The notes under the pieces were generated by a model, which had not been told where the DNA came from, searched no databases, and was given only the letters and a program-made list of their open reading frames with translations. A stretch of DNA of 47,890 nucleotides from an uncultured Granulosicoccaceae bacterium (GTDB taxonomy: Bacteria; Pseudomonadota; Gammaproteobacteria; Granulosicoccales; Granulosicoccaceae): contig CALLBO010000070.1 of assembly GCA_937998875.1 (NCBI GenBank), positions 1 to 47,890 on the forward strand, given 5' to 3'. The position numbers and the translations under genes were made by a program. Shown here in pieces: positions 17,607 to 27,163 of the stretch. Each line of letters begins with the position of its first letter. Within the stretch, counting starts at the first letter, position 1.

Positions 17607-18662
17607 TACTGGACCGATCTGGTCAGACGACTGACACCCTATGTACCAGGCATACAACGTAGCGGTGCTGGCGTAATAAAACTTAACACCAATGAAAACC
17701 CCTATCCACCATCGCAACAAGTTATCAAGGCGATAGCAGAAGTTCCATCAGATTCAATTCGCCGCTATCCGGACCCTCAATCCCTGCAGCTGCGGGAATC
17801 GCTGGCCGCCTATCATCAGGTAGATATTGAACAGGTTTTTGTCGGAAATGGCTCAGATGAAATTCTTGCTCTGTCTTTTATGGCTTTTTTTCAAGGTAAG
17901 CAGGCACTACAGTTCCCGGATATCAGCTACAGCTTCTACCCGGTTTACTGCGATCTTCTGAATATTAAACCGCACATGATCGCCCTTAATGAAGACTACA
18001 CAATTGCGCTGGATAAATTCGGTGGGTCTGACTGTGGCGGTGTTGTATTTCCCAACCCGAATGCACCGACCGGCATCGGTGTACCAGTCGAACAGATTGA
18101 GCTGCTGTTGCAGAAAAACCCGGACGTTGTTGTGCTGATCGACGAGGCCTATGCCGACTTCGGCGCAGAGTCGGCAATAAAACTGATCAACACCTACCCG
18201 AATCTGGTGGTATCTCGCACTTTTTCCAAAGGGCGCTCGATGGCAGGCCTCAGACTCGGAGCGGCTTTCGCCAGCGCACCGCTAATTGACGGCTTGATTC
18301 GCACCAAGGACTCGTTTAATTCCTATCCGGTAGATGCGATCGCCAGTGCAGCCGGCATTGCATCACTTCAGGATGAACAATACTACCGGGAAACCGTTGC
18401 CAAAATTTGCAACACCCGAGAAATAACCATTAAAAAATTAACTGACCTCGGTTTCCGGGTACTACCGAGTCAGGCGAATTTTATATTTGCAAGCCCGGAT
18501 AGCAGCAACTTAACTGCTGTAGAGTTATTTAAACAGCTTGATGAACAAAACATACTGGTACGGCACTGGAATAAACCCGGTCTTGAAGACTGGCTGCGCA
18601 TCACCATTGGTACTGACACTGAAATGGAACGGTTTTTCGCAGCAGTTACAAACAATATTTAA
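17598..18662 (+). CDS. hisC: Histidinol-phosphate aminotransferase
   Basis: This 354-residue fold-type I PLP enzyme has the HisC N-terminus (LVRRLTPYVPGIQ) and the substrate motif LNTNENPYPPS. The cofactor Lys lies in SRTFSKGRSMAGLRLGAAF, with VLIDEAYADF before it. It moves the amino group from glutamate to imidazole-acetol phosphate, the seventh step of histidine biosynthesis. No other his gene is nearby. The HisD-like gene at 38173 is judged to be a catabolic paralogue, so hisC is isolated here. Aromatic aminotransferase activity is a known side role of the family. The start ATG at 17598 fits homologues exactly. Confidence 0.92.
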   Translation: MSHYWTDLVRRLTPYVPGIQRSGAGVIKLNTNENPYPPSQQVIKAIAEVPSDSIRRYPDPQSLQLRESLAAYHQVDIEQVFVGNGSDEILALSFMAFFQGKQALQFPDISYSFYPVYCDLLNIKPHMIALNEDYTIALDKFGGSDCGGVVFPNPNAPTGIGVPVEQIELLLQKNPDVVVLIDEAYADFGAESAIKLINTYPNLVVSRTFSKGRSMAGLRLGAAFASAPLIDGLIRTKDSFNSYPVDAIASAAGIASLQDEQYYRETVAKICNTREITIKKLTDLGFRVLPSQANFIFASPDSSNLTAVELFKQLDEQNILVRHWNKPGLEDWLRITIGTDTEMERFFAAVTNNI

Positions 18663-18688
18663 ACCGATTCAGCTTACCAAAATTAGCG

Positions 18689-19942
18689 TTACGCCACGCG
18701 CACCAGCACATGGCGCTTTTTACCGAATGACAACTTCACCGCACCATCATTAGTAAGGTGGCTGCGACCGATTGACATTGCCTGATCACTAACCGGTGTA
18801 TCGTTTACCTTGACTGCCCCGCCTTTGATCCCGCGGCGCGCATCGGCGTTACTTTTTACCAGCTCTGCCTGCACCAGTAACGCCAGCAAACCAATACCGG
18901 CGTCAATCTCTGCAGAAGGTACGCTAATACTTGGCAGATCAGCAGCCGTCTGTCCCTCGGCAAAGGTCACTCGAGCAGTTTCAGCTGCTTTCTCTGCCTC
19001 TTCACGACCATGTAACAATGCAGTCACTTCAGTAGCCAGCACTTTCTTCGCGTCGTTTAACTCAGCACCTTGCAGCTTAGCCAGTCTGGCAATTTCATCC
19101 ATGGGCAGAGTGGTATACAACTTCAGAAACCGTTCAACATCTGCATCTTCAGTATTGCGCCAATACTGCCAGAAATCGTAAACACTGAGCATGTCAGCAT
19201 TCAGCCATACTGCACCACTGGCTGACTTACCCATCTTTCCACCAGACGAGGTAGTCAGTAACGGAGACGTCAGCGCAAACAGTGATGCGCCGTGCAGTCG
19301 ACGACCCAGATCAATGCCATTAACAATATTACCCCATTGATCCGAACCGCCCATTTGCAGCCTGCAATCATACCTGCGACTAAGTTCGGTAAAGTCATAG
19401 GCCTGCAATATCATGTAGTTGAACTCCAGAAACGATAATGACTGCTCTCGATCAAGGCGGAGTTTTACGGAATCAAATGACAGCATTCTGTTCACCGAAA
19501 AATGCTGTCCCACATCCCGCAGAAATTCAACATAATTGATATCCATCAACCAGTCAGCGTTATTAACCATCAGGGCACTGCCACCCTGCTCTTCGAAATT
19601 GAGGTAGCTTGCGAACGCCTGCTTTATTCCTGCAAGGTTCGCATTGATATCATCCGGAGTTAACAGTTTGCGTGCATCATCGCGCAGTGAAGGGTCGCCG
19701 ATCATTGACGTGCCTCCACCCATTAAGGTAATTGGACGATGTCCCGTCTGCTGCATCCAGTGCAGCATCATTATTTGAATCAGCGATCCTGCATGCAGGC
19801 TGGTAGCTGTTGCGTCAAAGCCGATATAACCGGTCACAGATTCACTTGCAAAAAGCTTATCGAGGGCGTCGTCATCTGAGGTCTGGTAGATAAAACCTCT
19901 TTCAGACAAAATTTGTAGAAATTCAGATTTGTAAGCAGTCAT
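18689..19942 (-). CDS. tyrS: Tyrosyl-tRNA synthetase, alphaproteobacterial-like type
   Basis: This 417-residue class I synthetase has the first signature as [15 protein letters not shown] (HAGS in place of HIGH) and the second as [33 protein letters not shown] block binds tyrosine. A C-terminal S4-like RNA-binding domain starts at about residue 350 ([18 protein letters not shown]). The N-terminus ([16 protein letters not shown]) and the HxGSL form are usual in Alphaproteobacteria. E. coli TyrS differs at both places. I start at the ATG at 19942, because the 20 residues upstream have no counterpart. It is essential unless a second copy exists. It converges on hisC, with 26 bp between the stops. 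Confidence 0.94.
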   Translation of the reverse strand: MTAYKSEFLQILSERGFIYQTSDDDALDKLFASESVTGYIGFDATATSLHAGSLIQIMMLHWMQQTGHRPITLMGGGTSMIGDPSLRDDARKLLTPDDINANLAGIKQAFASYLNFEEQGGSALMVNNADWLMDINYVEFLRDVGQHFSVNRMLSFDSVKLRLDREQSLSFLEFNYMILQAYDFTELSRRYDCRLQMGGSDQWGNIVNGIDLGRRLHGASLFALTSPLLTTSSGGKMGKSASGAVWLNADMLSVYDFWQYWRNTEDADVERFLKLYTTLPMDEIARLAKLQGAELNDAKKVLATEVTALLHGREEAEKAAETARVTFAEGQTAADLPSISVPSAEIDAGIGLLALLVQAELVKSNADARRGIKGGAVKVNDTPVSDQAMSIGRSHLTNDGAVKLSFGKKRHVLVRVA

Positions 19943-20184
19943 AGATACAGATTCAAGGGCAGGATTTTGTACGCGATCAACGCACCGGAAAGTATAGCGC
20001 AATGCCCATCAGCATGCCTGCATCCTGATCGGCTCACATGGAGCCCCCCCCTACCTCACAACAACAGGGTGTCACTGAGCACCTCCACGAGTGACGCAAA
20101 ATGAGTATTCGTGTACCGGCCCACAACATATACTGTCAGTGCAAATCAAGTTCCAATCAATTCAAAGACAATGAGGACTCAGGC

Positions 20185-20565
20185 GTGAATCAGGATCTAT
20201 TTGAAACCGGTCTCGAAAAAAGAAAAGCCACACTCGGTGCTGAGTACGTTGAAAAAAACCTCGCCGCGGCAGATGACTTCACCCTGCCTTTCCAGGAGGC
20301 CATGACAGCCTGGTGCTGGGGATTCGGTTGGGGCGATGACACGATTGACGAAAAGACCCGATCCATGATGAATCTCTCGATGATCGGTGCTCTGGGCAAA
20401 ATGCACGAATGGGAAATCCACTGCCGTGGCGCTATTAACAATGGCGTCAGTAAAGAAGAGATTAGAGCCATAATTCATGTTATTGGCATCTATTGCGGCG
20501 TACCCCAGTCACTCGAGTGCTTTCGCGTTGCGCGTAAAGTGCTTGACGAAAATAACATGCTCTGA
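20185..20565 (+). CDS. Carboxymuconolactone decarboxylase family protein (PcaC-like)
   Basis: The product is 126 residues from the GTG at 20185, which has AGGA about eight bases upstream. The ATG at 20101 would add an unmatched extension. The length and the helical core fit the single-domain CMD fold: MMNLSMIGALGKMHEWEIHC, then GVSKEEIRAIIHVIGIYCG and VPQSLECFRVARKVL. These resemble 4-carboxymuconolactone decarboxylase (PcaC). The AhpD CxxC pair is absent, so it is not a peroxidase-type member. No other protocatechuate pathway gene is present, so the substrate stays open. It begins a run of co-directional genes to 22999. Confidence 0.8.
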   Translation: MNQDLFETGLEKRKATLGAEYVEKNLAAADDFTLPFQEAMTAWCWGFGWGDDTIDEKTRSMMNLSMIGALGKMHEWEIHCRGAINNGVSKEEIRAIIHVIGIYCGVPQSLECFRVARKVLDENNML

Positions 20566-20600
20566 ACATCACACTTTATAACGACTATCGGCACCTACCT

Positions 20601-21167
20601 ATGCAAAGAATCATCAGCTACACAATTGCAATTTGCGCAATCGCAGCGGCATCATCCCCCGCCAGCGCCACAAACTTGAATACTTGCGATGCATCACTCG
20701 AATCTTCATTCAGAGAGAGCGCCCCACGCGATATTTTCACCTTTTACAATTTTTCAGCGGGCAACTGGGCAATCACTTCGATCAGTATTGACCTTAAAAA
20801 CTCAGCTGGAAAACTGATCTTCGATACGGAGGACGGGGGCGGTGGAATTGAAGTATTTCAATCCTACAGAACGGAGTCTGGCGACGCAGCACTTGCCGGG
20901 GTTACCGAACCAGAAGACGGCGGCACAAACATGCAGATTGATTTTGCCAGTTTTTCAGCCGGTCAATCGCATCAATTTTCGATAGACGTCGATGACACGC
21001 TGGCACGGTCTGAACTAAGGCAGATCAGAGTAACGGGCAGTGAGCTGAACGGCGCAGCACTGCAAGTGACATTCACAAACGGCGATACTCCCAATGCAGA
21101 ACCACTCGTGCTTAGCGGGAGTTACGATCAAACAAACAAAGCCGTAGTAAAGCAAACAGACTGCTGA
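20601..21167 (+). CDS. Secreted beta-rich protein, aggregation-factor-core-like
   Basis: The 188-residue product has a signal peptide (about 1-23, ending SSPASA) and then one Cys near each end of the mature chain. The mature part looks like an all-beta domain. It has FRESAPRDIFTFYNFSAGNW, KLIFDTEDGGGGIEVFQSY, HQFSIDVDDTLARSE and a repeated V-T-G/V-T-F pattern. Proteins with this order are sometimes annotated as 'aggregation factor core' in marine Alphaproteobacteria. I rely on memory of the pattern and assign no function. It lies 35 bp after the CMD gene and 42 bp before the oxidoreductase gene. Confidence 0.6.
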   Translation: MQRIISYTIAICAIAAASSPASATNLNTCDASLESSFRESAPRDIFTFYNFSAGNWAITSISIDLKNSAGKLIFDTEDGGGGIEVFQSYRTESGDAALAGVTEPEDGGTNMQIDFASFSAGQSHQFSIDVDDTLARSELRQIRVTGSELNGAALQVTFTNGDTPNAEPLVLSGSYDQTNKAVVKQTDC

Positions 21168-21209
21168 GCCACAGCAGACCTGTCATAAACCAGCATCAAA
21201 GAGCCAACA

Positions 21210-22211
21210 ATGTCACAAGTCACCGTTTCACTCGAAGAAGTAAGAAGCATAACAGCTACTGCATTAATCGCCCACGGCGCGAGTGGATGGATTGCCGACG
21301 AAGTTGCCAAAGCGGTAGAGAAAGCTGAAGCTAACGGCAATCTGATTTGTGGTTTGTATTATCTTGAGAGTTACTGCCAGCAGCTCCTGACCGGACGCGT
21401 CAATGGAACAGTAGAACCGCAAGTCAGCACACCGAAGTCTGCCAGTGTAAAAGTAGACGCAGGCTTTGGCTTTGCCCAATCTGCATTTGCGAGAGGACTC
21501 CCTGAAGCGTTGAAAGTTGTCGCACAAGCCGGCACCTGCTCACTTGCAATCTGTCATTCTCATACGTGTACTTCGCTTGGCTACTTCACTGAACAAATCG
21601 CACAGGCAGGCTATGTCGGTATCGGGCTAACCAATGCCTCGGCGGTGGTATCACCACCTGGCGGAACCAAACCGGTGCTCGGCACCAATCCCATCGCGAT
21701 GGCAATTCCAGCGAAAAGCGGAGGTATAAAATTTCAGTTTGATCAAAGCACCAGCGCTATTGCGCTCGGTAAGATCACAATGGCAGCAGCTGCCGGCGAA
21801 GAGATACCCTTGGGCTGGGCAATTGATGCGGATGGCAACCCCACCACTGATCCAAAAGCAGCACTTAAAGGGTCGCTGGTTTCTACCGGTGGCTACAAAG
21901 GCTACGGCTTTGGATTAATGGCCGAAGTTCTGGCTGCTGCGGTGACCGGTGGAGTTAACTCGGTCCACTCCAGTGCACTAAAAGCGCCAGAGGGCAAACC
22001 GCACAACCTGGGACAGTTCTACTTCCTTCTTGACCCTGAAGTACATTCCGGCAGTGCGTTCTGGGATCGTCTTGATACACTTTCAGATGCCATTGATTCT
22101 CAACCGGGAGCACGACTGCCCGGCTCAAAGCGGCAGTCGGTAACTGAAGTTTCTATAGAAGCGAATGTCTGGGAAAAAGTCGTTGCACTTGCGGCCTACA
22201 AAGCCGGCTAA
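21210..22211 (+). CDS. LDH2/malate dehydrogenase family NAD(P)H oxidoreductase
   Basis: The 333-residue protein belongs to the LDH2 family, which is separate from the Rossmann-fold lactate dehydrogenases. Members reduce or oxidise 2-keto/2-hydroxy or cyclic imino acids (malate, ureidoglycolate, piperideine-2-carboxylate). Recognisable parts are ICHSHTCTSLGYF, where family members have the catalytic His, LGTNPIAMAIP, FDQSTSAIALGKI and TGGYKGYGFGLMAEVLAAAV. The start (MSQVTVSLEEVRSI) fits. Substrate is not predictable. By position it may be cotranscribed with the CMD and secreted-protein genes. Confidence 0.85.
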   Translation: MSQVTVSLEEVRSITATALIAHGASGWIADEVAKAVEKAEANGNLICGLYYLESYCQQLLTGRVNGTVEPQVSTPKSASVKVDAGFGFAQSAFARGLPEALKVVAQAGTCSLAICHSHTCTSLGYFTEQIAQAGYVGIGLTNASAVVSPPGGTKPVLGTNPIAMAIPAKSGGIKFQFDQSTSAIALGKITMAAAAGEEIPLGWAIDADGNPTTDPKAALKGSLVSTGGYKGYGFGLMAEVLAAAVTGGVNSVHSSALKAPEGKPHNLGQFYFLLDPEVHSGSAFWDRLDTLSDAIDSQPGARLPGSKRQSVTEVSIEANVWEKVVALAAYKAG

Positions 22212-22261
22212 GTATTCACAATGACTTATTCAAAGCGCTTTAATAATCTATCATCACTGCG

Positions 22262-22999
22262 TTGGCACTGGTTGCGTGTTACTACACGCCCGTAAGCGCA
22301 GAGGTTTCAAGCTCCTGGCAAACCACTGAAGAGACTCTAAGCAGAGAGGTGCTTGAGCGAAGCAATGTTGTATCGGATTTTACCGCACTTATCAACGAGC
22401 ACTTTTCAAGCTCTGCCGAGCTTCCTATCGAAAACCTCAGTGTCACTATTAACGACGATCAACTCCCTCATATCGATGTAGTCGATGCCAAACTGATTCT
22501 GCCCTATCGCTATCTTACTTATGCCATCAAAAGCCACGCCGATCTTGAAGAAACTAAAGAGGCAGCCCTTGAACGCGCTATCAACACTGTGGAGTACACG
22601 GTTTACCATCTGTTCGGCCACTATATCGCAGCAGACAACGGCGCAGACTCAGATGATATAGCGGAGGCGCTATCAAGCTGGTTGATGATCAAAGGCTTTA
22701 CCAATGGCGGTGAGCAATGGTTCGCCAACGCTGAAGCCTTTGGCAGGGCGTCTCAGTTAATGGACGGACCACTGCAGGATTACTGGCATGAGCACTCCTT
22801 GTATAAATCACGGCAGGAAGTAATGAACTGCTGGATCCTCGGTAGCGCGCCCGACCGTTATCGCAATCTATTTAGAGCGGTACTTGATCCACAGGAAAGA
22901 ACGCAACGTTGTATTGCAGAGTGGAACAAGCTCGACTCTGATATGCAAAACTTGCTGAAAGACAACATCAAACCCGATTCATCCCTGATAGCAAAATAG
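22262..22999 (+). CDS. Degenerate DUF4344-type metallopeptidase, frameshifted near its N-terminus
   Basis: The 245-residue frame resembles DUF4344 putative metallopeptidases. The tail with YWHEHSLYKSRQEVMNCWIL, then GSAPDRY and LDPQERTQRC, fits the family. The zinc motif, normally YHE-x-GH, reads YHLFGH, so the catalytic Glu is missing. The only start in frame is a TTG at 22262, which gives a signal peptide with no basic end. An ATG at 22221 in another frame reads MTYSKRFN. Joining it to this frame by dropping one base near 22241-22246 would yield a complete signal peptide, SIITALALVACYYTPVSA. It is therefore either a sequencing indel or a decaying gene. If made, it is probably a secreted pseudoenzyme. 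Confidence 0.65.
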   Translation: MALVACYYTPVSAEVSSSWQTTEETLSREVLERSNVVSDFTALINEHFSSSAELPIENLSVTINDDQLPHIDVVDAKLILPYRYLTYAIKSHADLEETKEAALERAINTVEYTVYHLFGHYIAADNGADSDDIAEALSSWLMIKGFTNGGEQWFANAEAFGRASQLMDGPLQDYWHEHSLYKSRQEVMNCWILGSAPDRYRNLFRAVLDPQERTQRCIAEWNKLDSDMQNLLKDNIKPDSSLIAK

Positions 23000-23710
23000 T
23001 CAGGGCGCTGTGTGCGGAATACCATTATCAGCAGCGTTTAGCCCGAGTAAAAAGGGCACCGCGGTTTCAGCCCATTCAGCAGTGTCTTTGTAAGCACTCG
23101 CACCATCTCCAAAACAACTTTGTAGCATGTCGGTATTGATCACGCCGGGATTCAATGGCACGGCCGCGATTCCCGGTGGTAAATCCTGAGCCAACGCCTG
23201 CGTCATGCCTTCAATGGCCCATTTGCTTGCGCAATAAGAGGCAACCTCAGGTGCTACAGATCTTCCCCAGCCACTACTTAAGTTAACAATCACACCGGAA
23301 CCACGCTCTATTAGTGATGGCAGAAAAACCTTACACATATAAAAAACGCCCTTCACGTTAATATCGATCAGGTCAGAAAAATCACTGTCCGGTACCTCCC
23401 ACAGTGGTGCATTTTCGTTAATTACAGCAGCGTTGTTAATAATTAGATCTGGCGTACCGGACTCAGTGATAACTGATTCACCCCACCGCATCACTTGACT
23501 CACATCAGACTGATCGACAACATCAAATCTATGTGGCTCCCGGTAGGTAGTGCGCAATTCATCAATTGCCGACTGACAACGAGCAGTGCCAACCACCCGA
23601 TGGCCCTCTTTGGTAATGCCACTGACAAGTGCCCTGCCCAACCCACGACTGACGCCGGTTACTACTACCAGTTTTTTCTTTGCCACGGCATTCACGCTTT
23701 TGCGACGCAT
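23000..23710 (-). CDS. Short-chain dehydrogenase/reductase
   Basis: This soluble classical SDR has 236 residues from the ATG at 23710. The nucleotide site is TGVSRGLGRALV near the N-terminus, followed by the NNAA motif. The catalytic pair is in NLSSGWGRS and YCASK (Tyr-x-x-x-Lys). A GTG at 23695 overlaps the aminotransferase TGA by four bases and is an equally good start. Neither has a clear Shine-Dalgarno. The overlap shows the two are one operon, so the aminotransferase may supply an aldehyde or ketone for this enzyme. Substrate unknown. Confidence 0.85.
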   Translation of the reverse strand: MRRKSVNAVAKKKLVVVTGVSRGLGRALVSGITKEGHRVVGTARCQSAIDELRTTYREPHRFDVVDQSDVSQVMRWGESVITESGTPDLIINNAAVINENAPLWEVPDSDFSDLIDINVKGVFYMCKVFLPSLIERGSGVIVNLSSGWGRSVAPEVASYCASKWAIEGMTQALAQDLPPGIAAVPLNPGVINTDMLQSCFGDGASAYKDTAEWAETAVPFLLGLNAADNGIPHTAP

Positions 23711-25062
23711 GCAGTATCGAGTGAGCACTGAATAGCGAGTGCAAGTTTATCTACCAGCTCCTCAATTTGTGCGTCTTCAATAATGAATGGAGGTGCGAGT
23801 AAAATATGATCACCGGATCGACCATCCAGGGTGCCACCCATCGGATAACAAATAAGACCGGCCTCGAATGCGGCTTTCTTAAGTATTTTATTTAATCCAA
23901 GTGCCGGATCAAAAGGCTTCTTACTTTGCCTGTCACGCACCAGTTCCAGCCCGACAAATAATCCGCGGCCACGTATATCACCTACAAATTCATGCGCACC
24001 AAGTTTCTGTTCCAGTGCCTGCATCAGCTTCTCTCCCTGCAGATGGCACCGCTCTACCAGGTCCCTGTCAATAAGTGCATTCACCACTGCAAGCCCTGCA
24101 GCGCAAGCAGTAGGATGCGCCAGATAGGTGTGTCCGTGCTGAAAAAATCCACTGCCATCGCTAATGACGCTATAAATCTCATCAGTACACAACATCGCAC
24201 CCAATGGCTGGTACCCCGCCCCGAGTCCTTTAGCAATAGTGACAATATCCGGTGCTATGCCATCATGGTCACAGGCAAACAATCTTCCGGTGCGGCCCAT
24301 ACCGCACATCACTTCATCAAGAATCAATAACACGCCATAGCGGGAGCAGATCTGCCTGATCTTTGCAAAGTATCCGTCAACCGCAGGTACTGCACCCAGT
24401 GTTGCTCCAACCACTGGCTCTGCAACAAAGGCCATCACGGTGTCCGCACCAAGCCGCAGGATTTCCGCTTCCAGCTCATTGGCGGCACGCAAGCCATAAC
24501 TTTCATCTGATTCATCACAACCCTTGTTGCGATACGCATAGCAGGGTGCAATGTGTGATGTCTCTGGTAGCATCGGGCCAAATGTCGCCCGTCGCCATTC
24601 GTTACCACCAGTTGCCAGCGCGCCAATGGTATTGCCGTGATAGCTTTGTTGTCGGGCAATCACTTTGTATCGTTGCGTCTCACCGCGTTCTACAAAATAT
24701 TGCCGCGCTAGCTTCAGGCTCGCTTCGACAGCCTCTGAACCTCCGGACACAAAGTAGACTCGACATAAATTGCCGGGTGCGTTGTCTGCCAACAGTTGTG
24801 CAAGTTCTTCCGCGGGGGCACTGGTAAAGAAACTGTTGTGCGCGAAGGCGGCTTCATCAAGCTGCGCTTTAACAGCAGCAATAACCTCGCGGTCACCATG
24901 CCCGAGACAGGAAACCGCGGCTCCCCCGGAGCCATCCAGATACTGCTTACCTGCAGTATCGTAAAGGTAGCAGCCCTTTCCTGAAGCCAGTAGCGGGAGA
25001 TCACTGTGGCAATGACGAGGGAACACGTGCGACGTCCCGGTAGCCTTTGACAACGCGTTCAT
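23692..25062 (-). CDS. Class III PLP-dependent aminotransferase
   Basis: This 456-residue omega-transaminase-like enzyme belongs to the family of BioA, GabT and beta-alanine/pyruvate aminotransferases. Landmarks are VSGGSEAVEASLKLARQYF, the SYHGNTIGALATGGN loop, LILDEVMCGMGRTGRLFA, the PLP Lys in DIVTIAKGLGAGYQPLGAM, and HGHTYLAHPTACAAGLAV. I start at the ATG at 25062 (MNALSKATG), which has an AGAG before it. Nine further residues upstream look spurious. It forms an operon with the SDR that overlaps its end. The amino donor and acceptor cannot be told from sequence. Confidence 0.9.
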   Translation of the reverse strand: MNALSKATGTSHVFPRHCHSDLPLLASGKGCYLYDTAGKQYLDGSGGAAVSCLGHGDREVIAAVKAQLDEAAFAHNSFFTSAPAEELAQLLADNAPGNLCRVYFVSGGSEAVEASLKLARQYFVERGETQRYKVIARQQSYHGNTIGALATGGNEWRRATFGPMLPETSHIAPCYAYRNKGCDESDESYGLRAANELEAEILRLGADTVMAFVAEPVVGATLGAVPAVDGYFAKIRQICSRYGVLLILDEVMCGMGRTGRLFACDHDGIAPDIVTIAKGLGAGYQPLGAMLCTDEIYSVISDGSGFFQHGHTYLAHPTACAAGLAVVNALIDRDLVERCHLQGEKLMQALEQKLGAHEFVGDIRGRGLFVGLELVRDRQSKKPFDPALGLNKILKKAAFEAGLICYPMGGTLDGRSGDHILLAPPFIIEDAQIEELVDKLALAIQCSLDTACVAKA

Positions 25063-25152
25063 ACCCAACTCTTTATAGTCACAATACATTCACCTTCAAA
25101 GATCTACTCTCAAGCGTGTTCCAATGAAACCCCAAACGTTTCCAACTGGCTA

Positions 25153-26421
25153 ATGAAAATAGAAATCCTGTGCACTGGTGATGAGATTCTTACCGGAAAG
25201 ACCACCAACACAAACTACAGTTTCATTGCACAAAGACTCACGGAAAATAGCCTGGATGTGGTGCATGGTACCAGCGTGGGTGATGATGCGCATTCCCTTG
25301 AGCAGGCGTTCCAGCAAGCGGCCGGGCGAGCAGATGCGGTCATAGTAAATGGCGGACTGGGCCCAACAGTTGACGATCTCTCACAGGAGATTGCGGCACA
25401 GGCTGCGGGTGTGGAACTAGAGTGCTATGAAGAATGGCTTGAGAAGCTCAAAGGTTATTACAAAAGCCGGGGCAGAAAGATGCCGACAAACAACACTAAG
25501 CAGGCAATGCTACCGGCGGGATCTGAACTCCTGGACAATCCCATTGGCACAGCCTGTGGCTTCGCAATAGACATACAAGGCGCACGTTTCTTTTTTACCC
25601 CCGGCGTACCACGTGAGATGAAGCGGATGGTCACCGAACAAGTGCTGCCCCGCCTCCTGTCCATGAGTGGAATCAAAACGGTATCAAGGCTCAAAAGATT
25701 TCACACATTCGGTATTGGCGAGTCACGGGCCGATCAACTCCTGGCAGGTATCATCCCGCCGGAGAACCAGGATTCAATCAAGCTTGGCTTTCAAACGCAC
25801 TATCCGCAGCTGGAAACAAAACTTGCCGTCCAGGCTGATAATGACACGCAGATCGATGCCATGCTCGAACCGGTTGTCACTGAATTGCGTGCAAGGTTTG
25901 GCAACGCAATACTCTGTGAAGATGATCAAACCATAGAATCAGTCATACTCAACGAGCTTCAACACGCCGGTGGCACGTTATCCTGCATGGAAATGGCGAC
26001 CGGGGGAGCAATCGCAAACCGCATAATGACATCGCTTCAGGAAGACAAACAGCTACTCAACCGATGCGTGGTCAGCCCGACAATCAACCAGCTGTGCAGA
26101 GCGGTGAATATCACCACAGATGCAACACCCCGCAACGCCGAGCTCGCAACCATACTTGCAGAGACCTTCGCAGCGTCTTCCTGCTCAACACATGCACTCG
26201 TGGTGTTAACCGATGAAGTCAAAACACAAGACAGCACCGATCTCATCGTGAGCATTGGAATCTACGGACCGAAAGGCTCAACGCAACGCACAGCAATCCT
26301 GCCGGGCAGAACCGGGTGGACCAGACTAGGAGCCACAGAGCTGGCCATGGACTGTCTGCGACGATACGTTACCGGTCTGCGGGTGGATGAGAAGATTGAT
26401 TTTGAAAAGGCGCAATCTTAA
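25153..26421 (+). CDS. CinA family protein with degenerate C-terminal deamidase domain
   Basis: This 422-residue, two-domain CinA protein has an N-terminal MoCF/COG1058 domain (1-170) with the start MKIEILCTGDEILTGKTTNTN, then VIVNGGLGPTVDDLS and FFTPGVPREMKRMV. The C-terminal domain aligns with nicotinamide-nucleotide amidase (PncC). The catalytic Ser motif ESCTGG reads EMATGG here, and the following Lys region is also altered. The C-terminal deamidase activity is therefore probably lost, while the pyrophosphatase-type domain may still work. E. coli YfaY is a comparable case. The ATG at 25153 is the natural start. It is divergent from the aminotransferase operon. Confidence 0.85.
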   Translation: MKIEILCTGDEILTGKTTNTNYSFIAQRLTENSLDVVHGTSVGDDAHSLEQAFQQAAGRADAVIVNGGLGPTVDDLSQEIAAQAAGVELECYEEWLEKLKGYYKSRGRKMPTNNTKQAMLPAGSELLDNPIGTACGFAIDIQGARFFFTPGVPREMKRMVTEQVLPRLLSMSGIKTVSRLKRFHTFGIGESRADQLLAGIIPPENQDSIKLGFQTHYPQLETKLAVQADNDTQIDAMLEPVVTELRARFGNAILCEDDQTIESVILNELQHAGGTLSCMEMATGGAIANRIMTSLQEDKQLLNRCVVSPTINQLCRAVNITTDATPRNAELATILAETFAASSCSTHALVVLTDEVKTQDSTDLIVSIGIYGPKGSTQRTAILPGRTGWTRLGATELAMDCLRRYVTGLRVDEKIDFEKAQS

Positions 26422-26470
26422 TCGGAGGCATCCTTTTCAACACTTGCTCAAAAATCTTAGACCAATAGCC

Positions 26471-27163
26471 TTAAGTCGGCTGACGAAGCGGTTGCAGACG
26501 CTGATAGGTAAGTGATCGCCAGAGCCACTCGCAAGGACCGAACTTGAAGTAGCGCAACCATATCGGTGAAATAATTAACTGCAAGCACCATATCAAAAGT
26601 ACCACCAGCAACTGCCCCCATCGGGGTACAGTGCCAAACAAACCCAGTCCATGCCCGTAAAATAGTAATGTGGCGAGAACAGTGTGCATGAGGTAGTTGG
26701 TCAACGCCATCCGCCCAACCGCTGCCAGGCGGGCCGTCAGTGAGGCAAATAGCACCGATTGAATGATGCGCATGACCACTCCCACATAGGCTAACGAAAC
26801 CAACACACTGCCGATATAGTTATACAAAGAGCCAGGCCCCATGATTGCGTAGAGCGCATCCCACTGATGTGAAAAATTGTCGATCACACCGTAAGCAACA
26901 AGCGGCAACCCAAGACCGAATCCTGTAATTATTAACCGGTTGTAAAAGGCCGACGTTCGAGTTGCAGAAAATACTCCCCACTTGTACAACGCCATACCAA
27001 CAAGCATGAGCCCTCCTGCACGCCACAACAGGTAAAAAAGTAAACTCGTGGTTTGCATTGATATTGTAGCTGGCACCCGTGCCTGCATTTGCGCAAGCCA
27101 ACTACCCTGGTGTGCCACCAATTGACCCGCTGGCGCTCTTTCAGTCCAAAATCCACACTTGAC
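26471..27163 (-). pseudogene. N-terminally truncated DUF418 membrane protein
   Basis: The frame holds only the C-terminal half of a DUF418/YeiB-type membrane protein. It has about five hydrophobic helices with GLMLVGMALYKWGVFSA, then GRMALTNYLMHTVLATLLF and a final WLRYFKFGPCEWLWRSLTY. Full-length members are near 400 residues and start with a short IDxLRG segment, which is missing. Reading upstream, homology-like sequence (ERAPAGQLVAHQGSW) continues only to a stop at 27164-27166, and there is no start codon with a ribosome site. A TTG at 27121 is the best nominal start, giving 216 residues. I read it as a remnant cut off at about 27165 and not as an intact small protein. Confidence 0.7.

Noticed and set aside
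20185..22999. Protocatechuate catabolic operon based on the PcaC-like gene
   Set aside because: No other pca gene is present and the neighbours do not fit.
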